Source: Betaproteobacteria bacterium RBG_16_58_11 (GTDB lineage: Bacteria; Pseudomonadota; Gammaproteobacteria; Burkholderiales; Thiobacteraceae). From it: a stretch of 5,087 nt of DNA. Made by a program: the position numbers and the translations under genes. Where the stretch lies: NCBI GenBank assembly GCA_001770235.1, contig MEQN01000118.1, positions 14,868 through 19,954 on the forward strand, given 5' to 3'. Every line of letters starts with the position of its first letter. Positions within the stretch are counted from its first letter, which is position 1. A model generated the notes under the pieces. It had not been told where the DNA came from, did not search any database, and saw nothing but the letters and a program-made list of their open reading frames with translations. Positions 1 through 5,087 of the stretch are shown here, piece by piece.

Positions 1-326
1 TGGGTGATTGCCATCAGTTCGCCACAAACCAGCACCAGTTTGTCCCGTTGTGCCTGTAGATGAACCGGATCGGCCCTCAGCCAGTAGCGGTTTCCGGGTT
101 GGCCGCCATCGGCCAGCAGGCTCAGCGCGGCGATCCCGGATTGGGTGGGCGGGGCGCCGAAGTGCGCGAGCAAGCAGCTTTCCAAATCGCTGCCCGATGC
201 GGTAGAACGCGTCGCGCGGGCAAGCAGGGTTTCCAAATCGGGAAAAGGCCGCTGCGGGTAAATATCCAATGCGCCGCCGGGCGGCAGGGGCAGGAAGAGG
301 TCGGGGATAATCAGATCAAGAATCAC
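1..326 (-). CDS. RpfE-type / phosphoglycerate mutase-like protein, N-terminal part (runs off left edge)
   Basis: The minus strand is open from a GTG at 326-324 to the window edge, giving 108 residues. An in-frame TAA lies two codons upstream, so GTG is the earliest possible start; no clear ribosome-binding site precedes it. The protein begins ILDLIIPDLFLP, continues with PDLETLLARA near residue 30, and carries LSLLADGG (69-75) and NRYWLRADPVHL (79-90). From memory, this block, especially YWLRADPVHL, marks a betaproteobacterial family annotated as RpfE-type regulatory protein or cofactor-independent phosphoglycerate mutase (COG4255-like). Members are about 300 residues or more, so roughly the first third is visible. 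No catalytic function can be confirmed from this part, and I do not trust the mutase label as biochemistry. Plus-strand frames over this stretch are shadows of it. Confidence 0.72.
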   Translation of the reverse strand, partial: MILDLIIPDLFLPLPPGGALDIYPQRPFPDLETLLARATRSTASGSDLESCLLAHFGAPPTQSGIAALSLLADGGQPGNRYWLRADPVHLQAQRDKLVLVCGELMAIT

Positions 327-377
327 TGTTTAAGTTTAACATTCGTAGGCCATACTCCCGGCTGCTGATATTAACGC

Positions 378-461
378 GAAACTCGCGAAGCGAGCCTGCG
401 TCCCTCTCTCCCGCTTGCGGGGAGAGAGCTAGGAGAGAGGGAAACGGTCATGGCGAGTTTC
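378..461. repeat. Nested palindromic intergenic element
   Basis: A 9-bp perfect inverted repeat, GAAACTCGC (378-386) and GCGAGTTTC (453-461), brackets the element. Inside are a small hairpin CTCGC-GAA-GCGAG (382-394) and a larger purine/pyrimidine palindrome (401-442). The region between the divergent genes therefore looks like a compact REP- or MITE-like intergenic element rather than ordinary promoter DNA. No coding sequence is present in it. A regulatory role or mobility is inference only; no target-site duplication was identified. Confidence 0.5.
401..442. repeat. CT/GA-rich palindrome with two alternative pairings
   Basis: TCCCTCTCTCC (401-411) is perfectly complementary to GGAGAGAGGGA (432-442). 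The same left arm can instead pair with the nearer GCGGGGAGAGAG (417-428), forming a hairpin around a CTTG turn with one bulged G. Intergenic palindromes of the form CTCTCCCGC-TT-GCGGGAGAG are, from general recall, common in proteobacterial genomes. There is no following T-run, so it is a poor intrinsic terminator. Confidence 0.6.
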
Positions 462-493
462 ATTTTCGGGGGGTGGTCATTGCCATGACCGTT
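443..493 (+). promoter_or_regulatory. 12-bp inverted repeat abutting the sixA ribosome-binding site
   Basis: AACGGTCATGGC (443-454) and GCCATGACCGTT (482-493) are perfect reverse complements separated by 27 nt. Within the loop, GGTCAT (475-480) can alternatively pair with ATGACC (485-490) in a short hairpin with loop TGCC. The two folds share the right arm and so exclude each other. The right arm ends directly against the AGGAG ribosome-binding site at 494-498. Whether this is an operator, an RNA switch or a by-product of the neighbouring palindromic element cannot be decided from sequence alone. Confidence 0.4.
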
Positions 494-498
494 AGGAG
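494..498 (+). promoter_or_regulatory. Ribosome-binding site of sixA
   Basis: AGGAG stands 7 nt before the ATG at 506. It decides the start in favour of this ATG over the in-frame GTG at 473 and ATG at 485, which would add residues ahead of the conserved phosphatase N-terminus and lie inside the inverted repeat. Confidence 0.8.
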
Positions 499-505
499 AC
501 TCACA

Positions 506-958
506 ATGGATTTGATTTTATGGCGCCACGCCGAGGCCGAAGACGGCATGCCCGACGCCGGGCGCAAGCTCACAGAAAAGGGCCTGAAACAGGCGCAGCA
601 GATGGCCGCCTGGCTTAAACCGCGCTTGCCGCAAAATACGCGCATCCTGGTCAGCCCCGCCACGCGCACCCAGCAAACCGCCGCAGCCTTGGGCATGGAA
701 TTCGAAACCGTCAAAGAAGTCGGCACGGCCGCGAACACGGTATCGCTCTTGGCTAAAGCCGGCTGGCCGGATACGCATGGCGCGGTATTGGTCGTCGGAC
801 ACCAGCCGACGCTGGGCCAAGTCGCCGCGTTTTTACTCAGCGGAGCGGAGCAGGATTGGAGTATCAAAAAAGGCGCGGTCTGGTGGATCAGCAACCGCGT
901 ACGCCAAGGCGAGGGGCAGACGGTGCTGCGCTGCGTGATGGCGCCGGATATGTTGTAG
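506..958 (+). CDS. sixA: SixA-family phosphohistidine phosphatase
   Basis: This 150-residue protein belongs to the histidine phosphatase (phosphoglycerate mutase-like) superfamily, and the length is typical of SixA. The catalytic signature comes immediately at the N-terminus, LWRHAEAE, with R7 and H8, H8 being the expected phospho-acceptor. A second conserved arginine lies in SPATRTQQTA (R54) and the second catalytic histidine in VVGHQPTLG (H99). SixA proteins are cytoplasmic and remove phosphate from phosphohistidine; in E. coli the enzyme was linked first to the ArcB HPt domain and later to the nitrogen PTS. The target here is unknown, as no phosphorelay or PTS gene is in the window. It is followed after 73 nt by the TRAP operon in the same direction, without an evident terminator, so read-through is possible. 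The start is fixed by the ribosome-binding site at 494-498 and by the motif position. Confidence 0.9.
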   Translation: MDLILWRHAEAEDGMPDAGRKLTEKGLKQAQQMAAWLKPRLPQNTRILVSPATRTQQTAAALGMEFETVKEVGTAANTVSLLAKAGWPDTHGAVLVVGHQPTLGQVAAFLLSGAEQDWSIKKGAVWWISNRVRQGEGQTVLRCVMAPDML

Positions 959-1031
959 CGTTTTTATTGGAGCGCCGGCCTTAACGGGTGGTTGTTTAGT
1001 ATCATTCACGTTTTGGCCTATCCGGGGTTGC

Positions 1032-1904
1032 ATGAATATGCTTTTTTCTCGCCTGTGCCTGCTTGTCCTGCTGCCTTCGCTGCTCAGCGCCTGCTCCCTG
1101 GGGCAGATCGTGGCGCGCTCTTCATTGACCATCATGGACAGCGGCGTGATTTCGATGAACCGCGAGACCGATCTGGCCTTGGCCAAGGCCGCGATTCCCG
1201 CCAATCTCAAATTGGTCGAGAGCCTGGTGCTGGAGCTTCCCGCCAACCGCGAGCTGAGAGAGCATGCGGCGCAAGGTTTTTACGGTTATGCGTTCGGCTT
1301 TGTCGAGGATGAAAATCCTGCGCGCGCTTCGGCCCTCTACCAGCGCGGATTGAAACACGCGCTGGTGGCGCTGGAATCCTCCGGATTGACCGGCGATATC
1401 GATTCGATGCCACAGGCCGTGCTGCAACAAAGGGTGGCTGAGCTTGGCCGCGATGCCGTGCCTGGGCTGTTTTGGGCTGCATCGAATTGGGCGAAGTGGA
1501 TCGACCTGAACCGGACCGAGCCGGCGCGCATTTCCGAAATGGGGAAGGTGGAGACGCTGATGCGGCGGGCATTGGAGTTGGACGAAACCTACTATTTTGG
1601 CGGCCCGCATCTTTTTTTCGGCGTATGGTATGGAAGCCGCCCGCCGATGCTCGGCGGGGATTTCGCCCTGGCTGAACAGCATTTTGGAAAAGCGAGAAAC
1701 ATCACGCAGGGCAAATTGCTGGTCGTTGATCTGCTCCATGCGCAATATCTGGCCGTGCAGCAAGGCAAGCGCGAAACATTTCACGCCAAGCTCGCGTTTG
1801 TTGCGAGCGCGCCGCAGGATATTTTTCCGGAAATGGCGCTGGCGAACGCCATCGCCCAAGACAAGGCGCGGCGATTACTCGCAAAAGAGGATGAATTATT
1901 TTGA
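1032..1904 (+). CDS. tatT: TRAP transporter T component (TatT-like TPR lipoprotein)
   Basis: The 290-residue protein starts with a lipoprotein signal peptide whose lipobox is L18-S19-A20-C21. The residue after Cys is Ser, not Asp, which predicts sorting to the outer membrane. The mature part is helical and TPR-like: an Ala/Tyr-rich pair of helices around 76-112 (ARASALYQRGLKHAL), a Trp-rich helix at 147-158, and the most family-like segment at 173-222, where a helix pair flanks FGGPHLFFGVWYGSRPPMLGG. That pattern matches, from memory, the TAtT family founded on T. pallidum Tp0956, a trimeric, pore-perforated TPR lipoprotein that binds its TRAP substrate-binding protein. It lies directly upstream of dctP, sharing one base (stop TGA, start ATG). 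A GGGG at 1024-1027 is a weak ribosome-binding site; the ATG at 1038 is an alternative start that also keeps the lipobox. The role in handing ligand to the binding protein is inferred from the family. Confidence 0.88.
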   Translation: MNMLFSRLCLLVLLPSLLSACSLGQIVARSSLTIMDSGVISMNRETDLALAKAAIPANLKLVESLVLELPANRELREHAAQGFYGYAFGFVEDENPARASALYQRGLKHALVALESSGLTGDIDSMPQAVLQQRVAELGRDAVPGLFWAASNWAKWIDLNRTEPARISEMGKVETLMRRALELDETYYFGGPHLFFGVWYGSRPPMLGGDFALAEQHFGKARNITQGKLLVVDLLHAQYLAVQQGKRETFHAKLAFVASAPQDIFPEMALANAIAQDKARRLLAKEDELF

Positions 1905-2908
1905 TGCGGCAGGCAGCGGTATTTTCCCTATTGATGTTGTGCGCGCTCACGGCATGGGCGGATGAATCTTATGTGATCAAATTTGCCAGCCTCGCGCCCG
2001 CAGGCTCGACCTGGATGAATGTCATCAACGAATGGGCGGGCAAAGTGGATAAAGAAAGCCACGGCCGCCTTAAATTCAAGTTTTACCCAGGCGGCGTTTC
2101 CGGGGACGAACCCGACATGCTGCGCAAAATCCGCTTTGGCCAACTGCATGGCGCCGCGATCACCGGACATGGCATCGGCGCCATTTACTCGCCGACACGC
2201 GTATTGGAGATGCCCTTTCTGTTTCGCAATTACGAAGAAGTCGATTATGTGCGCGCGAAGCTGATGCCGGAGATACGCGCCGGCTTCCGCAAAAATGATT
2301 ATGAGTTGCTGGGATGGATGGAAGTCGGGTTTATCCGCTTCTTCTCCCGCACGCCGATTCAGTCCCTGGACGACCTGAAAAAGCACCGCATCTGGCTGTG
2401 GCAAGGGGATCCGCTGGGCATCGCATTTTTCAACGCCAGCGGCATTTCTCCCGTTCCGCTACCCATTACCGAAGTGTTTACCAGCCTCTCAACCGGGCTG
2501 GTCGATACCGTCATTGCACCTCCCCTGGGCGCCATTGCGCTGCAGTGGTTTACCAAAACGCCGTACATGACCGAAATCCCGATGGCGGATGGCATTGGCG
2601 GGCTGGTGATCGCCAGCAAATTCTTCAACAACTTGCCCAAGGATCTGCAGGAGTTGTTGCTGCGCACCGGCAATGAAACCAGTGAAAAGCTGCTGGTTGA
2701 AACGCGCAAAGACAACGAAAAAAGTCTGGATGTGCTGAAAAAGCATGGCGTCACGTTTACCCTGGGCTGGAAAGACGTCAAAGAGGCCGAAGTGTTCCGC
2801 ATCCGCGACCAGGCCGCAGCCGATTTGGCCAAGAGCGGCTACATTCCGGCGGAGGTTTACGAACGTGCGCGCAAAGCCCTCAATGAGTATCGCGAGAAGA
2901 AAAAATAA
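1904..2908 (+). CDS. dctP: TRAP transporter substrate-binding protein (DctP family, TPAT type)
   Basis: This 334-residue periplasmic protein has a Sec signal peptide (hydrophobic 5-17, likely cleavage after A17-W18-A19). It shows the DctP fold pattern: VIKFASLAPAGSTWM (24-38), a YPGG segment at 61-64, LRKIRFGQLHGAAIT (73-87), LEMPFLFRNYEE (101-112), and ITEVFTSLSTGLVDTVIAPP (188-207). In typical TRAP binding proteins a DLKGxKIR motif supplies the arginine that salt-bridges the ligand carboxylate. Here the aligned stretch is DLKKHRIWLWQGDP (157-170), which puts W164 at that position. A non-classical, possibly hydrophobic ligand is therefore likely, as proposed for T. pallidum Tp0957. The ATG overlaps the tatT stop by one base; GAGG at 1887-1890 is rather distant (13 nt), so translational coupling is probable. 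An in-frame TTG at 1901 is less likely as start. The actual ligand cannot be read from the sequence. Confidence 0.9.
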   Translation: MRQAAVFSLLMLCALTAWADESYVIKFASLAPAGSTWMNVINEWAGKVDKESHGRLKFKFYPGGVSGDEPDMLRKIRFGQLHGAAITGHGIGAIYSPTRVLEMPFLFRNYEEVDYVRAKLMPEIRAGFRKNDYELLGWMEVGFIRFFSRTPIQSLDDLKKHRIWLWQGDPLGIAFFNASGISPVPLPITEVFTSLSTGLVDTVIAPPLGAIALQWFTKTPYMTEIPMADGIGGLVIASKFFNNLPKDLQELLLRTGNETSEKLLVETRKDNEKSLDVLKKHGVTFTLGWKDVKEAEVFRIRDQAAADLAKSGYIPAEVYERARKALNEYREKKK

Positions 2909-2911
2909 AGC

Positions 2912-3412
2912 GTGAAGAACCCGCCTCGCCCCCCCTCCCTGCCGGCCAAGATCGAGCATCGACTCACTGTCATAGAAAGTTGGATCGCGATTGCTTGTTT
3001 ATTGGCCATGCTGGTGTTGTCGCTGATCGAAATTGGCGCGCGTAATTTTTTCCATACGGGCATTCCAGGCGCATCAACGTTAATTCAATATCTGGTGTTG
3101 TGGGTCAGTTTTATGGGGGCCGTACTGGCGGTGCGGGGCCGCCACATCAAAATTGATGTGGCCACCGCCCTGCTTAACGAGGCTTGGCGCAGCCGGCTGG
3201 CGCGCCCCATTGCTTTCTTTTCCATGGCGGTGTGCGGCACGCTGTTTTGGCATGCCGCGCGTTTCTGGCGCGATGAATGGCAATCGGTCCCCCCCGATGA
3301 AAAGTGGGTTGCCGCCATGGGGGTGATTATTCCCATCGGCTTTTGTTTGTTGACACTGCACTTCGCCTTGTGCGGGATCATCGGCCCGCGCGCGCCAGAG
3401 CGGCAAACATGA
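2912..3412 (+). CDS. dctQ: TRAP transporter small membrane subunit (DctQ family)
   Basis: The 166-residue protein shows the four-helix DctQ layout: membrane segments near 22-42, 56-74, 98-117 and 133-155. The cytoplasmic-loop motif RGRHIKIDV (75-83) is typical of the family, as is the IEIGARNFF stretch (39-47) at the end of the first helix. DctQ pairs with the large subunit and helps dock the periplasmic binding protein. The start is a GTG 3 nt after the dctP stop; it leaves a short polar N-terminus before the first helix, as usual in the family. The upstream sequence is purine-rich (GAGAAG at 2894-2899) but not a strong ribosome-binding site. The stop overlaps the dctM start in ATGA. The subunit is separate here, not fused to DctM as in some TRAP systems. 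Confidence 0.9.
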   Translation: MKNPPRPPSLPAKIEHRLTVIESWIAIACLLAMLVLSLIEIGARNFFHTGIPGASTLIQYLVLWVSFMGAVLAVRGRHIKIDVATALLNEAWRSRLARPIAFFSMAVCGTLFWHAARFWRDEWQSVPPDEKWVAAMGVIIPIGFCLLTLHFALCGIIGPRAPERQT

Positions 3413-4698
3413 CCGCCGCCATCGTTATTGCCTTACTGGCGCTCGCCGCACTGGGCGCGCCCTTGTTTGTCATCCTCGGTGCGGGCGGCCTGGTTGCAGT
3501 ATGGTCGGCAGGCCTCGACCCGGCCCTGCTCATGGCTGAAATGTTGCGGCTCGCCGCTTCACCCAACCTGGTGGCCATCCCGCTTTTTACGCTTGCGGGG
3601 GTGGTGCTTTCCAGGTGCGGGGCGCCCGATCGGCTGGTCAACTTGTTTAACGCCGCACTCGGTTGGATGCCGGGCGGCTTGGCGGTCGTGGCGCTGGTCG
3701 CTTGCGCATTCTTCACGGCCTTATCGGGTGCATCGGGTGTCACCATTTTGGCATTGGGCGGCTTGCTGTATCCCATGCTGCAACAGGAAGGTTATCCCAA
3801 ACGTTTCTCGCTCGGCTTGCTCACTAGCTCCGGGTCGCTGGGCTTGCTGTTTCCCCCCAGCTTGGCGGTGCTGCTCTATGGCATGGTTGCAGGCGTCAAC
3901 ATCGAGCAGATGTTTAAGGCGGGCCTGGTTCCCGGCGCCATGCTGTTGGTCATGCTCGCCCTCTACAGCATCTACGCCGCGAGCGGCTCAAGCGTAAAAA
4001 GAAAATCCTTCTCGCTAAAAGCGCTAACGCTTGCCGCCCGCCACGGCCTATGGGATTTGCTCCTGCCGGTGGGGGTGATCTCCGGCCTGTTGGGTGGCTA
4101 TGTCACGGTCACCGAAGCCGCGACCTGCACCGCTGCCTACGCAATCTTGTTGGAAACTGTCATTTATCGCGATCTGAATCCGGTAACCTTGATGCCCGGT
4201 TTTAAAAAAGATAGCCATGCGCTGGTCGGCATTTTCAGGGAAACCTGTGTCTTGAGCGGAAGCCTGCTCATTATCTTGAGCGTGGCAATGGGATTGACGA
4301 ATTCCATGATAGACGCGCAAATTCCCATGAAACTGATGGCGCTGATGGAACAGGATGTCCACAGCAAGCTCCAGTTCCTGTTGCTGCTGAATGTCTTCCT
4401 GCTCGCCGTTGGCTGCGTGATGGATATTTTTTCCGCCACCATCGTCATCGTGCCGCTCATCTTGCCGCTGGCGCAGCGCTATGGCGTAGACCCGGTTCAC
4501 CTCGGCATCGTATTCCTGGCCAACCTGGAAATCGGCTACCTCACCCCGCCGGTCGGCATCAACCTTTTTCTGGGCAGCCAGCGTTTCAATGAGCCCATGC
4601 TGAGCCTGTTTCGCGCATCATTTCCATTTTTGCTCATCATGTTTGTGTGGTTGGCGATGATTACTTATATGCCGGAATTGGCTTTGTGGTGGAAGTAA
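3409..4698 (+). CDS. dctM: TRAP transporter large permease subunit (DctM family)
   Basis: This 429-residue polytopic inner-membrane protein has the usual DctM length and carries the ion-coupled transport path. Family landmarks in order: SPNLVAIPLFTLAG (51-64), FFTALSGASGVTILALGG (101-118), GSLGLLFPPSL (142-152), VTEAATCTAAYAI (234-246), and the C-terminal block with MDIFSATIVIVPLILPLA (338-355), GVDPVHLGIVFLANLEIGYL (359-378) and TPPVGINLFL (379-388). The protein looks intact, with no frameshift. The ATG overlaps the dctQ stop by 4 nt, the classic coupled arrangement; the frame is open further upstream (to about 3304), but that stretch is dctQ coding sequence in another frame and gives no DctM-like residues. 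The family generally couples uptake to a sodium or proton gradient; the ion used here is not determined. Confidence 0.93.
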   Translation: MTAAIVIALLALAALGAPLFVILGAGGLVAVWSAGLDPALLMAEMLRLAASPNLVAIPLFTLAGVVLSRCGAPDRLVNLFNAALGWMPGGLAVVALVACAFFTALSGASGVTILALGGLLYPMLQQEGYPKRFSLGLLTSSGSLGLLFPPSLAVLLYGMVAGVNIEQMFKAGLVPGAMLLVMLALYSIYAASGSSVKRKSFSLKALTLAARHGLWDLLLPVGVISGLLGGYVTVTEAATCTAAYAILLETVIYRDLNPVTLMPGFKKDSHALVGIFRETCVLSGSLLIILSVAMGLTNSMIDAQIPMKLMALMEQDVHSKLQFLLLLNVFLLAVGCVMDIFSATIVIVPLILPLAQRYGVDPVHLGIVFLANLEIGYLTPPVGINLFLGSQRFNEPMLSLFRASFPFLLIMFVWLAMITYMPELALWWK

Positions 4699-4726
4699 GC
4701 GTTGATGGCCTGCTCAGTAAAACCGG

Positions 4727-4746
4727 ATTCCGGCTGCCGCCGGAAT
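4727..4746. repeat. Short palindrome between dctM and lolC
   Basis: ATTCCGGC (4727-4734) and GCCGGAAT (4739-4746) form a perfect 8-bp inverted repeat around TGCC. The surrounding pattern (GGATTCCGG...CCGGAATGACGG) resembles the abundant ATTCC...GGAAT intergenic repeats of many proteobacteria (dRS3-like in form). It could act as a weak transcription stop after dctM, but only GACGGGGTTCTT follows, not a clean T-run. Confidence 0.5.
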
Positions 4747-4801
4747 GACGGGGTTCTTCACTTATGGCACACTGTGGCCCTTCTTGATATAGAGTTTCTC
4801 C

Positions 4802-5087
4802 GTGCGCCCCTACGAACTCCTGATTGGCCTGCGTTATACCCGCGCCAAACGCCGCAATCACTTTATCTCCTTTATCTCGCTGATCTCGATGATCGGCATC
4901 GCGCTCGGCATCGTGGTGCTGATCGTGGTGTTGTCGGTGATGAACGGCTTTCAAAAAGAATTGCGCACACGCATTCTCGGCGTCGCCTCGCATGTCGAAA
5001 TTAGTCAATTCGACGGCACGCTGACGGAGTGGCCGGCGGTGGCGGAGGCGGCGAAGCGCAATCCGCAGGTGGAAGCCGCCGCGCCCT
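4802..5087 (+). CDS. lolC: Lipoprotein-releasing ABC transporter permease LolC/LolE, N-terminal part (runs off right edge)
   Basis: Ninety-five residues are visible. They begin RPYELLIGLRYTRAKRRNHF, followed by a strongly hydrophobic segment (22-46) that runs into SVMNGFQKELR (45-55) and the start of the periplasmic domain (GVASHVEIS, 60-68). This is the characteristic LolC/LolE N-terminus: a basic cytoplasmic entry, the first membrane helix, then the MNGFQ motif. With LolD and its partner permease, the protein extracts lipoproteins from the inner membrane and passes them to LolA for delivery to the outer membrane. LolC and LolE cannot be separated from this fragment. The start is GTG; an in-frame TAG at 4790-4792 rules out a longer N-terminus, and AGAG at 4791-4794 is a modest ribosome-binding site. 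It lies 103 nt after dctM and may have its own promoter, which I could not identify. Confidence 0.88.
   Translation, partial: MRPYELLIGLRYTRAKRRNHFISFISLISMIGIALGIVVLIVVLSVMNGFQKELRTRILGVASHVEISQFDGTLTEWPAVAEAAKRNPQVEAAAP

Noticed and set aside
8..368. Plus-strand open frames across the left edge
   Set aside because: Arg/Ala/Gly-rich translations without recognisable motifs; they lie antisense to the recognisable RpfE-like coding sequence.
401..442. Intrinsic terminator
   Set aside because: The hairpin is strong enough, but no T-run follows on either strand (plus continues AACGG; minus continues CGCAGG).
473..505. Longer sixA reading frame starting at GTG 473 or ATG 485
   Set aside because: Extra residues do not match the family N-terminus, there is no ribosome-binding site ahead of them, and a good AGGAG sits 7 nt before the ATG at 506.
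997..1002. TAGTAT as a -10 box for tatT
   Set aside because: No acceptable -35 element lies 16-18 bp upstream.
1122..1859. Long minus-strand open frame under tatT
   Set aside because: The translation has low-complexity His/Arg/Gln-rich composition with no motif; tatT on the plus strand has a clear lipobox and family segments.
4765..4780. Possible sigma-54 promoter (TGGCAC followed by GGCC) upstream of lolC
   Set aside because: With TGG set as the -24 element, the -12 position reads CC instead of the required GC; the nearest GC is one base out of register and the TT is missing.
1..5087. A wholly new defence, mobile or CRISPR-like system
   Set aside because: No direct-repeat array, nuclease, recombinase, toxin-antitoxin pair or phage gene is visible; all genes fall into recognisable families.

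Overview
The window (about 5.1 kb, moderately GC-rich) looks like chromosomal DNA of a betaproteobacterium, probably near the Nitrosomonadales. This rests on the RpfE/phosphoglycerate-mutase-like protein at the left edge, the style of the LolC N-terminus at the right edge, and the gene content. The assignment comes from remembered family resemblance, not from a search.

Layout: a partial gene runs leftward off the window (326 to 1, minus strand; RpfE-type/phosphoglycerate mutase-like). A divergent intergenic region (327-505) follows and is packed with nested inverted repeats. All remaining genes are on the plus strand: sixA (phosphohistidine phosphatase), then four tightly packed genes tatT-dctP-dctQ-dctM, then a 103-bp spacer with a short palindrome, then the start of lolC, which runs off the right edge.

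The core is a complete TRAP (tripartite ATP-independent periplasmic) transporter of the TPR-protein-associated kind (TPAT): a lipoprotein T component (TatT), a secreted substrate-binding protein (P), and the small (Q) and large (M) membrane subunits. T/P share one base, P/Q are 3 nt apart and Q/M overlap by 4 nt, so the four are almost certainly one translationally coupled operon. At the position where ordinary TRAP binding proteins carry the carboxylate-binding arginine, this binding protein appears to have tryptophan. That fits the idea, developed for the Treponema pallidum Tp0956/Tp0957 pair, that TPATs carry hydrophobic rather than simple organic-acid ligands. TatT has Ser after the lipobox Cys, which predicts outer-membrane sorting by the Lol pathway, whose lolC begins just downstream.

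I see no mobile element gene, CRISPR array, tRNA or rRNA. The system belongs to a described class, but its ligand and physiological role are open, and the palindrome cluster upstream of sixA is not explained by the genes.
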